DNA from: Marisa cornuarietis
Taxonomy: Eukaryota; Mollusca; Gastropoda; Architaenioglossa; Ampullariidae
NCBI GenBank assembly: GCA_004794655.1
Contig: SMMW01000149.1
Span: 186,001 to 250,000 of the forward strand
Length of the DNA: 64,000 nt
Direction: 5' to 3'
Shown: one piece after another, positions 13,788 to 26,053 of the stretch
Position numbering within the stretch: the stretch's first letter is position 1
Layout: the number at the start of each line of letters is the position of its first letter
The notes under the pieces: generated by a model
What the model was told of the DNA's origin: nothing
The model's input: only the letters and a program-made list of their open reading frames with translations
The model's database searches: none
Position numbers and translations under genes: made by a program

Positions 13788-14200
13788 ACGCGTGCATGGT
13801 TGTACCAGAATATCTACGGGCAGATCCCTCAAACTGCATTAACGAGGGACTGGACAACCACTGAAAAAAAACAACCTCCTAATGTACCTTGGAGAGAAGT
13901 GTAGTCTTGCCCCTCAACAGCCAGTACATTTCCGGTACATGCGCACAGCTACAACGACTACACCCGACTGCCCACGTTGAGCAGCATCCCTGGCTCTCAT
14001 GACATTTTATCCTCCCCCCGTATCTCTTACAGGCGATGTCAAAGGAGGCTGTTTGCTTACGTTTCATTTCGTATATCATCCAGCTCTGCCTTCAAAAAGA
14101 AATGAAGGAAAAAATCGACAGTCCAGACTGATTTCTTCGTCCGACTGCGATATTCTGAAAATTGGGAGTTGCTTTTCCCACCGTTTTTTTTTTAAACCCG
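10916..14200. other. Non-coding stretch with microsatellites, no gene supported
   Basis: Contains an (AAT)n tract near 10888, a (CT)n(CA)n tract at 12425-12469 and a (GT)n tract at 13737-13796. Several short open frames (10994-11206, 11779-12072, and one opposite 13159-13347) have no recognisable motif or partner exon and are not called. This is the upstream flank of gene A and does not resemble the shared flanks that precede genes B, C and D. Confidence 0.45.
13737..13796. repeat. (GT)n microsatellite
   Basis: About 30 uninterrupted GT units. Confidence 0.95.
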
Positions 14201-14223
14201 CCTTGTCCTTAATCCAACATTGG

Positions 14224-14289
14224 TATATAAGGCACCTCAACCTGGTATCAGGTCACCAGCTCTGCTCGGCAACAGAAGTGCTTCAAAGA
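14224..14289 (+). promoter_or_regulatory. Gene A TATA box and non-coding first exon
   Basis: TATATAAGG at 14224-14232, then a short 5'UTR exon expected to start about 30 bases downstream and ending at the GTAAGTG donor at 14290. The layout matches genes B, C and D, but the surrounding sequence is clearly diverged from those three, consistent with A being the outlying member. Confidence 0.7.
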
Positions 14290-14536
14290 GTAAGTGTACG
14301 TAGTAGTCTGCAATGTGTACGTGACTGTGTGTGTGTGTGTGTGTGCACCCTTTTACACAATCGTTAACAATTATATTTCTTTTGTGTGATTTGACCATAC
14401 CAAGATTTAATGGGAACATTTTCAACTTATGATTTTCCGTCAAAGGAAAGATGCATTTACCCCCCCCCCTTCGGGCAGGTAGCGTAAGTAACTATAACTT
14501 ACTTTTTGGTTTTGACAGAAAGTCGACAAAGACAAC

Positions 14537-15927
14537 ATGAGTCGACCTCACCTCAGTGTAGTGATAGTCGTCACGTGGGCGGCGCTCACGATGGCTCAGG
14601 TGGAAGACCTGACAAAGCAAGAGGGAGGAAAAGGTCCAGCGGTTGTGGAGGCCGTTGTGCGCCTAATCCGTCAGTCGTGCGTCTTCCCCAACGACCATCT
14701 GCTGCTCAGACGCTTTGCATTCGTCGAGACCAACGACGGCCTTGACCCTAACACCTACAGGTCTGGTTTTAACGGAGGAATCTGGGGGGTAAGTAGCCGT
14801 TGCAATTGGTTTGCCAGCAGGGGGAATTTTTTTTACGTTTAAGCCTAATGATCCAACTGCATTTAATGCTTTTGATTCAATTATTACTAGTCACTTCTGT
14901 TCAGAGTTTTCATCTCCCACTCTAACGATGCGAAATATATAACTGACTTGCTTAGAGTGTGGTGTCTTGGAACGTTTTCCTCCTTCACCAGGTCAGCAGC
15001 ACTGACTTCCGGAACACGCAGAATGACCCGAATCTAGCCAAATTCTACGCCGACATCACCCAGAGGTTTGGTATTAACTGGAACACACTGAGCTGGGATG
15101 AGCTCCGCAAACCGATCTACTCTGGACTGGCCACCGCTCTGTACATCGCCCAAAAGTTCAATGGACAGCCTATCCCCTTTTCCAAGGAGGACCAGGCTGC
15201 TTGGTATCAGAGCAACATCCATCCCCAGAACCTCATCGCCGCCTACAACTTCACCAAGATGTCCGATCGCCTGGAGAGTGGTGAGTACTGTTCATCTCCT
15301 ATATTTCAAAGTTTGTCGGTAAGTGTTGTCAATATTTGCCTCGTGTTTCCTTTTATTTTTATGCACGAACGCGATGTGGGCGATGTTGTAGTTTGATATG
15401 TGCAAGACAAATTCAGGCTGACTGGACTCCCTGATCTAAGCATCTTTACACACACATATATATATATATATTCTCGTCCATTTTCGCGTACTCTGGCATA
15501 ATCTTTACACGGGAGGAAACTGACATGAATGCGTGGATCGTTCATACAACATAATAATGACGTCACGGGATGTATATTCAACGTCATCACCTAGCGTCAC
15601 TGAAGATCGTTGCATTAGTAAACCGCTCGCCTCACGTGCCGTAGTGACACAGTTAACGTTAATCCAGGGCTAGCTATTGATGGGTGATATTGCGGGGTCC
15701 TGAAAATTCGAAACAGGTGCACACTAAAGGGGTCAGGTGAGAAAGAGGTCCATGATTTGTAGGTGAGACACAGAGCTAGATGTAGAGGACTCGCTATAGA
15801 TGTAGGTTTCAGAAAGCGGTAAAATAAATCATCTGGTTCATAACTACTAGTAAGTTCTTCTTGGAGAGTCTGTACAGTTTACTGAATAAACATATTACCT
15901 TTCCTTTCACTTCTACGTGCGCGCGCG

Positions 15928-16009
<82 letters not shown>

Positions 16010-19000
16010 TAAAGGTGTTCTTAGCCCAATTTTCCACAACATAGTCAAGAATTGGCCGTAACAGGCTAAACCATCACATTACCGAAATATTTCACTTGTG
16101 CCTCTCTAATGATTTTGCTGGACGCTACAGCGCTGTGTTTGTCACAGGGAACTTGGCTTTAGAAGGATAAAAGAACTCTTTTAAAAGGAGACCGTTTCCT
16201 CAAGATGTCTAGAGTTAAGAACAAATGTCTACCTATTTTTCCCAGCTGGAATATGCGGATCTAGCAACATTGACCTTGCTTTTGTGGTCGACACATCATC
16301 AAGTCTGAGTCCAGATAGTTTTGAGAGTGCCAAGACATTCGCTTCCAACATCGTGGATTCTTTCAACATCGCCCCGGACTCGATCCAGATCGCATTCCTG
16401 ACCTTCAGCTCAGACGTCCAGGTGTGTAACAATAAAAAGATCAGCTAAACAGGCGCCAGGCTTGTTTGTGGACACAACCCTTTATACTGTAAAGGCCTCA
16501 GCCAGTGATAGTACATTTATTCAAGCTTTATATTAGGAAATTGTATGGGTGTACTGCTAAGGGGTGAATGAATACAAATGTCTGATATCTGAGGTTGGAG
16601 AGTTTATCTGTGCACAAATGATTTGGACTTCTTTCTCTGAATGTTCGACTTTGTAGGCTGTCTGGATGACAGAAATAGGTGGGTACTCACCCACATGTGA
16701 GGAAAGAGTACATTGCACTGAGCGTTATGGATTTATTAGAAAAAAATGCATCATGCTAGTCCCACAGCCTTGTGCTCGGCGTGTGATGCGTTTGTTCTTT
16801 CTTGTGTTTTAAGATGGAGTTTGATTTCAACGACTACAGCACCAAGGAGGCCGTCAAGAACGCCATCAAAGGCGTGCAGATGAAACTGGGGAAGACAGCC
16901 ACTGACATTGCCCTCGACTTTGCTGCCTCGCAACTCTTCACCGCCGCACATGGCGTTCGTCCCAACTCGGCAAAGGTGAGCTAAAAAGAAGCTAGAAAGA
17001 AAGATAGATTCCTGTTTTGATTACGTGTATTAAAAAAAAAACTCAGGAAAAATGACATTGTATAGGGATTTGTGCGAGAATATAGTGACAGATAGAAAGA
17101 AAGATGTGGCTCTTGAAGTCAAGTGGTCATACATTTAAATATACTTTTATGAGAACAAATTCACCTTCATAATTATCAAAATATACATTACTGAAACAAT
17201 GAGATGTTAAGTAAAGAGTAAAATTTTGAATTTAAAGAATTTGTTGATCCATGTTCACCAGGTGGCAGTGTTGCTGACGGACGGTAAAGCCGACAGGCAC
17301 TCCAGTGCGGTCAGCAGCTCTCAAAAGCTCAAGGACTTAGGGGTCACTGTTTTCGTCATCGGTACGTCACTGAATTAACCTTGTTCTCGGTTGTCTGTCT
17401 GTCTGTCTGTTGCATACTTTTTTCATAGTGCGTTATAGCGTTACATAAACCAGAGGAAGATAACATTTGTCTGTAGGACGTCGCATCATTATCATTCATG
17501 TAAACGATATTTTCGAGACCACTTTTTTCGTACGTATTACACGTGCAAGAGACAACTAAGTCTACGGCATTTTACGTCCCACAGGTGTAGGTGACGTGGA
17601 CCATAGCGAGCTGGAGAGCTTGGCCTCTAGCCCTGTGTGCACACACGTGCAGCAGTTGACGGACTACCAGGATCTTGACCTGATCCTGTCCGACATTCGT
17701 CAGATGTCTTGCGAAGGTGAGTGACGTTCGCGCACAATGCATTTTTATCACGACGTAATTCCGTGCAGGCTACGCTATTGTCGCAATGTAGTTCCGTACA
17801 CATAGTACCATTGTCACGGCTATCTTCTGTGACCCATCACAATTTATCGTCAAGTGATTCCATGCATTACACTCCCCATCCCCACCCCACCCCACAGATC
17901 CATACAGCATTTTCGTTGTGACGTTTTGATACGCAACGTACAATTGTCATGACACGAGTTCATACATATTCCATGTTTGCCATGTTAGGTTGTACTCATA
18001 TTACACTTTTGCCTTGTTTGAATCTATTCATGTTTTATTACCTGTACAAATAAATCAGGAACTATAATATTTTACATACATTTTTGCGAGAACATAGAGG
18101 CTAGAGGTGTTTGGTATGCCTAAGCATAAGTAAAAGAAGAAGAGAGGGAAAGAGCGAGAGAAAGAGAGAGCGATTGACAGAGAAAGATAAGAATTGTTGA
18201 ATATGAATGTGCAGCTCCAGTGGTGTTGCAAGAAGGCCAAACCCAGAAGTTTTCTTGCGGCACGTCTAGCAACTTCATGATCTCATTTAGCGGTCCTGCC
18301 ACAATTACAGTGAGTAGTGTTCCTCTTTCTCTTCCTCATCGTCGACACATCCTCCTCTCTTTTCTGCCCCTTCCTCTTTTCTTGCACTAGGAACGCTTAA
18401 GTCACCATCGTTATCACCACAAACCGCACCGTGTTCTCGGAAGCGTGTCACAATCCGTCTCTCCAGCCATGTTGCCTGTCCGGCCAGCTTGCAGACTGAA
18501 CTTAGAAAATGAAACTCATTGCTTATCGAAATGCATTTTCTGCCTGCTTATCAAATGATATTAGAAAAGGAAGGAGACTACACGCATCTCACTATCACGA
18601 ACAATATTTTCGCTCCAGATCCAGCCGTCTCAAGGCTATGTCAACGTCTACGGCTCTTTCTTCAACCCCCATCCATCGTCGATCTCCAAACAGTTCGCTA
18701 CCCTCGCCAACGCCTCTGAGGCGGCCATCATCTACGTCAACCAGATGAGCATGTCGCAGCCGTTGTACATCAACGTTGATGCCACTAGCAACGACCCCGC
18801 CGTCTGCCAAAGGGGCAGCATGTTTACAGTGACCATCCAACGAGGAAGCAAGCTGCAGTTCGGTAATGCCTCTAGATACTAGCCTATACACTCGGTGGCA
18901 CAAAGCCGTCACTGTAATTAAGAGATTTTTAAAAAATGAGAAAATTCTCATCAATTAACGATGAAACAAGAGAAATAAATTAACATGGCCTAGTTTCTGC

Positions 19001-20932
19001 ACTGGGCGGTGAGTTTAAGTGGTTCACTGTGCCAAGAAAGTTGTAAGTGGTTCACTGTGTCAAGAGAGTGGTAAGTGGTTCACTGTGTCAAGCGAGTGGT
19101 AAGTGGTTCACTGTGTCAAGAGAATGACGTAGAAAGTAGTGCCGTGTCCTCCTATCGTTTAACTGCCATTTGCCTCCCTGAGAAAACAGATACCCACTTG
19201 CTAGGTGGGAAGAGAGAATTCATCCAAGTCACTGGTGAGATCCCGGCGACGTTCTGTTCTGAAAGCAAGGGAACTAACCACACGGCGCTTTTGGCACTCT
19301 CTCTCTCTCTATATATATATATATATGCACAAGCGGTTGTGTGTGTCGAAGTTTGTGGACAGCATCAGACCCCAGTTCGGGGAGTTAACTCAAGTTGAGT
19401 TGCAAGCCAGCAGAATCGATCTGTCTGTCGCTCTCACAGCACATTCTCTCAAAATGCGACGTCAACACTTGTTCTGAGTAAAAGCGAGAAATAATTTTAC
19501 TTTCTAAAAATCGTGTTGGTGGGGCCCGTCACACTTCATTTTGGCTTGTCTTACTTACAGGTGCTATATACCAGCGAGACGCCCCAATTACAACAGTTGT
19601 TGATATTTCTACTGCACTGTAAGGGTTTGTTTTTTTGTATTATTGTTGATGTTGTGATAACGACGATGATGGGGATGATGATGATTATGATGATAACGAT
19701 GATGGCGTTGATGACGATGTTGTTGATGACTTTTTTTCTAGGAGCCATTCTTACTTGCGTCAACAACGGAATCATAGGCGAGTGCAGTGTGTTGGACATT
19801 CTGACGTCACTTTATACCGTGTCCCAACCGTCTAGTAAGTGTATTTGCTGTATAGTCCTCCACAACTGTGATAAAATGTAATTACAAATGACGATTTATA
19901 ATGTTTGATTATTTTACCGGTATGAGCTCGACTTCAAGGGGAAATGCGTTCTACGAATTTCATTTCTAAGTAATAATAATAATAACAACAACAATAAATA
20001 ATAATAATAATAATAATACATGACGCCTATTAGTATGATAATGACATGACCTAGCGACATTAAAGGTTGGCATCTTCTTTCCAATCCGCTTTTTTTTTTT
20101 TTACAATTTACGATTTTATTGTTTCTGAATAGGCATGTGGATGGTGTACAGGCTGTGACATGCTTTGCAGATTTGGGTATACCCAGCCCATGCATTGCGG
20201 GTCACCCCGGGTACTTTGCATACGCCGATGCCACAAATCGAGTGGTGTCGTACAACTACTTCATCTACTGTTCGCTCGAAGGCGTCTTATATCTCGTCGA
20301 GTGCCCTTCCAACAGCTGGTACAACAACGCCTTCCGCCAGTGCTTACCCGGTACCCCGCCATCGGTCACCACCCCATCTGTCATCCATGTGGTGAGCGAC
20401 TTCTGACCCCCCACACACGCATGGCGGCAGGGTTCATGGTTTTAATACTGTTCCTCTTCCAGAAATCAAAGAATATTTGGCACATGCCAAGTATGTATGG
20501 CAAAGCAAGACAGGGAATTGAAGCCTCTGTTTTACAAGTTAATCAGCTTGTTTAAATTAGTCCATCGAGTAAAGCCCTATGATACAAATAGCAGCTTAAC
20601 AATAACAACAACGACAACGACGACGATGATGATCGTTCGATTATTTCAGACTCTCCCGCCTTTTACATCGGCACCAGTGACTCCTGGGACCTACGCCAAC
20701 CCCTGCACCGCCGAACACATCAGCGGAGGAAACTACTTCTTCGCGTACCCCGGGGACGAGAGCAAGTACATTCAGTGCACAGAGTGGCCCAACTTTGCTG
20801 TCGTCAAGGATTGCGCCCCCTATCACAAGTGAGTGGGTCTGTCTGGTCATGATGTCGTCCAAGAGTGCCCGAAGCCGATCTTTAATAATAATGTTATAAA
20901 TAATTCCAGGTTCTAGATAAAAACTACGTATA

Positions 20933-21011
<79 letters not shown>

Positions 21012-23548
21012 CATGCACGACAAGCAAGAGAATGTGTTAAGAGTATCAAAAAAAAAAGACGAGCTTTAACGTGTTTTTTAAACCTCCCATGTGTTTGAAC
21101 ATGTCGTAAGTGTACTGGCAGGGAATGGCAGTGGCGTGCGGTGAGATTTCCCACTGGGGACCAGCTATAGGGGACTGGGGGGTGGGGGCTGGTGGGGGTG
21201 GTAAGCTACGCGTTTTCCTGCATTTCTCTTGCCGCCTCAATATGTATCTCGTAATAAGTAAATAGTAATACAAGTAATCGACGAGCAAATCAGGTTTTAT
21301 AATAATGTTGATTATAAGATCATGATTTATGTGAAAATACCAGATAAGTTTGTAGATACCATATATAAGTGTTAAATGACGTTAGAAAGGGGAAATAGTC
21401 GAAAACAAGCGAGACGATGTAACCTGTTAAGTATTTTAGATCACACGCTATGTAAAAAAATAAAAGTATCCTATTTCAAACGCAATAACTGTTATTACTA
21501 AGCTAAAGCAATTTCTATCACCTGTGAGTCTAAAATATCTATATTTCGATATCAATGTATGATAGTAGAAATTAGGTGTCTACCGATATGACTTTACACA
21601 GAAAGATTATACGGTTTCGCTTAGTAATCATGCAGTGGGTCTTCATGAAAGGCTTGACAGAAAATTCATGATATTTGAGAAAAAAATCCCAAAATAAAAT
21701 ACACTTGAGATTCAAACGCAATACCTTTCAGAGTAAAGGCACCGCGCCTAACCACTACACCACAGAGAGAGAGAGACATTGCTGTCGTTGAGTGTAAACT
21801 AACCTATTTAACAGGCTACATCGTCTCGGTTGTTTTAAACCATCATTTATTTCACCTTAACCTGTCACTAGTTTTAGGTCTTGAGTTATTTTGCCTGTCA
21901 CCATTAACTGTATGCAGCTCTTCATAATGTTTAAACGTCGTTGAGCTTAGCGCCATAGCAAGTTTCATAGCTGGCAAAAACTGGTTGAAAGCAACGTTGC
22001 ACTGAGCTATCGCGGGCTCCTGATGACGTATTGAAGGGAACTGGTTTTGTCAACAGAGTCCTTTCCATTTACAAAAAGATTTTTGTTTTCAGTCAGTCCT
22101 GAGTTAAGTACGCTCACTGGACACCAAAATGCACTAACAAACTTAGGTTGGAGATTGTGACTGTGCAACCACGGACTCCTGTCGATGTTTAGTAGAAACT
22201 TCGCACGTAACTTGACACACGGGACAAGCTGGCGCTAACACAGGCGCTCAATGAGGGAGAGGACCAGTAGTTACGGGTCCTCAGATCACGTGATCTACTC
22301 TATTCAACAGCAGACGAAACGCGGTAGCGACTGCGAAGGTTAGTTCCCTGAGTGCAGCAGGCGCTTGGTGGCGCTACGGTTTGAAGAGGGGCAAGACGCA
22401 TTTTTCACGGCGCTTTTCAATAATTCTAAAACGCTTTATGTTAAAATATCGTCAAATAAAAAAAATGATTACTTGTGACTCTTAGGGGACTAGCCTAGTC
22501 CCCCGTGTCCACGGACAGCACGCCACTGGGGAATGGTAAGCTGTGGGTCTAAATACTTGAAAAAAAAAAATCCCTTGCCAATGATGGAAAAGAAAAACTT
22601 TGGTTATCTTAAGCTTCCCGAGATCTTGTCGATCGTGATGGTTTATGCTGGTGAATAAGATTAGATATGCGAGAAAATGAGTTCAGTTCGTTCAACATCA
22701 TATTAAACTTGTGTATCATGTGGAGATGTTGCTGCAGGCGATAGGCGTCTGCTCTTGATTCCCTCCTTCCTCACATACCCATGCGAGTTCTTTCAGAAAA
22801 TAGGAAAGGTGTAGACTTTCGCATGAATGCTGGGCAGGTGGCTATGATAAAACAGATGCTTGAAAATATATACTGCTGCATCCCACATGTGGTGTAGTGA
22901 TCACACGTAAGGGAGATGTAGGTTTAGGTCACGTGGATATTAAAGATGTAAAGAGAAGGGGACAAGAAACACGGCGAGCTTGATCAAAGCCAGGAAGAAC
23001 GAAGCGAAAGGCCGTTTTTTAGTGAACATATATGGACAAATGGTTGACCACGTTTAACAAAAATTTCTGTGTAACCGCCATGTAAACACTTTGCCAAACA
23101 TTCGTCACTTTTGTCCGGTTAAGAACGGCCTTTGGCGTAAAATCTCCTGCAGTCCACTTCTGCATCTTTGATGTCATCACCTAGAGGAAGTTGCCTTAGT
23201 GAGTCGTTATGGTCACAGACAATCAATCTCTCACCTGTGCACCTTTGCTTCCCTAGGTGGGAGCAGCGAGTACTCAACTGCATCTACAACCTGACGGTGG
23301 TCGACCCCTCCAACAACCAGTACCTGACGTCGCCGAGCCCCCTGGACTTCAACTGCACGTATGGGCTGCAGACAGGTGACCTGTTCTACCACCCGTACCC
23401 GAACGACCACACCAAGTACATCCAGTGCGACCAGTTTGGCCAAGCCTTCGTCAAGAGCTGCCAGACCGGCCGCATCTGGAACCAGCTTCTTCTGACTTGC
23501 ATTCCGAGCGGCGTCTTCTCTGGGTCAGGGGTTCCCGTAGGAAAATGA
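14537..23548 (+). CDS. Gene A: secreted lysozyme-like / vWA / triple CBM14 protein, 744 aa
   Basis: Coding exons 14537-14788, 14992-15280, 16246-16421, 16814-16975, 17262-17361, 17585-17716, 18215-18309, 18619-18862, 19742-19834, 20171-20391, 20650-20828 and 23257-23548; total 2235 nt, all phases agree. Residues 1-21 are a signal peptide. About 22-180 is lysozyme/transglycosylase-like, with Glu in FVETNDG and a GGIWGV turn like the E...GLMQ core of goose lysozyme/SLT folds. 181-370 is a vWA domain with an intact MIDAS: Asp196/Ser198/Ser200 (VVDTSSS), Thr267 region, Asp300 (LLTDG). 371-514 is an unrecognised beta-rich-looking segment. Then come three four-Cys CBM14-like domains, about 518-575, 603-660 and 678-730. 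A Pif/BMSP-like matrix role is possible, but the N-terminal domain differs. Function is inferred; the start follows a consensus acceptor and matches genes B and C. Confidence 0.88.
15929..16005. repeat. (AC)n microsatellite in gene A intron 3
   Basis: About 38 AC units, in the intron before the first vWA exon. Reduced to a few units in the equivalent intron of gene B. Confidence 0.95.
20935..21006. repeat. (CT)n(CA)n microsatellite in gene A intron 12
   Basis: A CT run followed by about 29 CA units. The intron-type sequence to its right reappears at 32.75 kb, to the right of another (CA)n tract. Confidence 0.95.
21129..22528. mobile_element. Non-autonomous hAT-type DNA transposon, 1400 bp, in gene A intron 12
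   Basis: The ends are perfect 11-bp terminal inverted repeats, CAGTGGCGTGC and GCACGCCACTG. They are flanked by an exact 8-bp target-site duplication GGGAATGG (21121-21128 and 22529-22536). An empty site is present in the window: the paralogous intron at 32.83 kb reads GGCAGGGAATGGTAAGC without the insert. An 8-bp duplication with a CAGTGGCG-type end is typical of hAT elements. No transposase frame is seen inside. Around 21715-21770 the minus strand carries a tRNA-like stretch (GGTGTAGTGGTTAGGCGC, then GCGTTTGAATCTC), probably a captured or nested SINE head. Confidence 0.9.
23007..23134. mobile_element. Short inverted-repeat element (MITE-like), copy 1
   Basis: About 128 bp bounded by AAAGGCCGTT and its complement AACGGCCTTT, with GGACAAA / TTTGTCC just inside. 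The same element occupies the equivalent position in the duplicated intron at 33861-33988, so insertion preceded that duplication. A related stretch (AAAGGCCCTTCTTAACAGGA) occurs near 10534. Confidence 0.6.
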
Positions 23549-25440
23549 CCTCGACAAAGATTTTGATGGGGCGTTTTAGATTAGACTGGTGATTTTTTTT
23601 TTTTTTACATTTTTAAACAGCATTTTGTAAACAACGGTTGCAGACATGTGAATGTGTTTATGCAGCAGACAGATCTGAGAAGTCAGCTAGAAGTTGCAGA
23701 GAATACTGGTTGATAGTTATACCTGACAGCTAAGAGCAAATACTTGCACAGGTCATCTAAAAAAAAATAGGTCACATTTCAAAACTGACTTCATTTCTGA
23801 GTGCAAAACAAGGATTATGCTTCAAGATTGGTGACAATATTTTTGTCTAAGTACACTGGCACAAGGTTAATTTTTGTTGATTTGCAAATAAAAAGTTTTA
23901 CAACTGGATATTGCTGTAAGCACATTTCTGGTTCGAAGAATGTTTGTAGGTAATAAATCAAACTGCGATTCCAATGCGATTAATAACAAAACAAAAAGGT
24001 AAAACAGACTCAAAGCGAAAACTACAAGTGTTTTGGGTAAAATCATTGTCAACTGACAAATACAACGCACACAGAGTGAGTGGTTGAGCACTGAGGGACA
24101 GGATGAACAGGGGATGATAAAAGGAGGAAATTGTAGATGAGTTAGGATCAATATAATTCTCTCCACCTGCTCCGTCAGCTGACATGCGAAAGGTCAACAG
24201 AAGTTAATGACGCGTACAAAGCCTACATGTTCTCGGGTGATACGATCTGGCCATGATTCAAAGTAAACAGTACACGCAGACAGAAGGCTTTCAATACACT
24301 TTGTGTGATTCTACTTTGAAGAGGAAAAGAGCAAAATTATTTTGTTTCTGTCATCATTCTAACGTAACTAAACCACAGGAAAATCAAAATCACTCCTCAC
24401 ACAACGAAAAATAACAAATCCGAAACATCTGTAGGAAACTAAAGACACTGGAAAGAAGTGCAGTCGATAGTCGCAATCTTGTCGCACACAATGCTTATGA
24501 TAATAGAAGTGACGGTGATGACAACGACGCTTTCGACGCTGAAGATGATATAAAAGTGATGACGGCAAGTCCGATGCGTTGTAACCCTCCCCCCTCCCAA
24601 CGCAAACTCTCCTCCAACACCCTCCAGACATCCTGTCACCTCTCACTAACGAAAGTCACGTGAGGCGACGTGAACTCATTCTTTTCCACCTCTGAAACAG
24701 GCTCCCCACCCTGCTTATACGTTTTCCCAACACTAAAATAAACCAGTGCTTACAATTCATTTAAAAGAATCGAGAGATAATCACACGACCCTTCGTAGCA
24801 GAGAAAACGAAGATATTTTATTTCTACAAGAAACATTGTACATGGAACGTGCCTTAATGGTGGTCATTACTCCTCGAGAACCATAGGGCCGCAGCAACCA
24901 CCACCACAGGGCTTAGTTTCACATTTGAGGATTTCTGCACCAGTTTCAAGATTAATATTAAACCTAAACTAAACACGATACGCTGTATCCGTTCCATGCG
25001 TATTAGAATATTTTGTCTTTATATCCAGTTTCACTAAACGTCACCAAAACCTGTTTTATGCCAGAACTCTTCATTTCAAAAATCATTAAAATATGTTTTG
25101 ATCTATATTAAAACCAGCCAGCAAGAGATACAGAAATAAAGCTTTTGGATCAACACATACCATCTATCGGATTCTTCATCACATTTCCTTCTGCTGAAAG
25201 CACAACAAACAAAGCTGCGGCTTAAAATGGCGGATATATCGATGGCGAAATATTTATCTGTATTCTCAAAAGATTAAAAATATATTAATATATGTCTGCT
25301 CGTTCACCATATTAAAAAAAGTGATTTAAGTAACTTAGTAACGTAAGCACAACCTCCTCTTCTGTTTCATACACGTAATCTCGGTAAAAAGACAATAATC
25401 AAACTCGACCCCACTATCTTCCAGATTAGCGTGCATGAAT
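23549..25440. other. Gene A to gene B intergenic, shared duplicated flank
   Basis: No gene seen. Segments of this flank recur downstream of gene B (31.07-32.5 kb), after the orphan exon (34.6-37.8 kb) and after gene C (47.04-50.1 kb). Examples are TGCAGACATGTGAATG, AACTGGATATTGCTGTAAGC and the purine-rich TCACTAACGAAAGTCACGTG block. It marks the repeated unit of the array. Confidence 0.75.
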
Positions 25441-25608
25441 GTAACGGGACCTAATGTTATCTTACAAGATACATGTCGACCTTAACACGGGCTCAACAAT
25501 ATCACTTGTTCAGACTGATTTCAATGGCCAAGCTCAGTATTCTGTAAGGTGTGGATTGTGTTTAACGGTTCTGTTATGTTTGCTCCCTCCGCACCCGGTA
25601 ATGAATAA

Positions 25609-25695
25609 TATATATAAGGAGGAACAACTTCCTAACAGGACACAACTTCTCCTCAGCTCATCAGTTCTGCTCTAGACTACAGCTGCTGATAGAAA
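25609..25695 (+). promoter_or_regulatory. Gene B TATA box and non-coding first exon
   Basis: TATATATAA at 25609-25617, then GGAGGAACAACTTCC and a 5'UTR exon ending at the GTAAGTG donor at 25696. About 250 bp around it are nearly identical to the gene C promoter at 37.8-38.07 kb. Confidence 0.75.
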
Positions 25696-25723
25696 GTAAG
25701 TGTCGTGTGCAACAGAAGTCTTC

Positions 25724-25758
<35 letters not shown>

Positions 25759-26053
25759 AAGAAAATGTGAATGTGTCAAATGAAGTCACCACTTTTCTCA
25801 ATTTCAATTTCTTTTTATTTTCTTTCACCCTCTTTCATTTAAGCGATGTCATGTGTCTGCACCCTTTTACACAAGCGTTAATTATTATATTTCTGTTGTG
25901 TGATTTAATTATATTCAGATTTAAGGGGAACATTTTCAACTTATGATTTTCCGTCAAAAGAAGGATGCATTTACCCCCCCCCTCCTTTCGGGTAGGTAGC
26001 GTAAGTAACTATTACTTACTTTTTGGCTTTGACAGAAAGTCGACAAAGACAAA

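Noticed and set aside
15809..16061. Cys-Val and Thr-His repeat frames at (CA)n tracts (also near 20641, 32506, 36813, 49006)
   Set aside because: Translations of CA/GT microsatellites in both directions.
21715..21775. tRNA gene on the minus strand
   Set aside because: A- and B-box-like segments are present, but there is no proper acceptor stem or seven-base anticodon loop; better read as a SINE head inside the hAT element.
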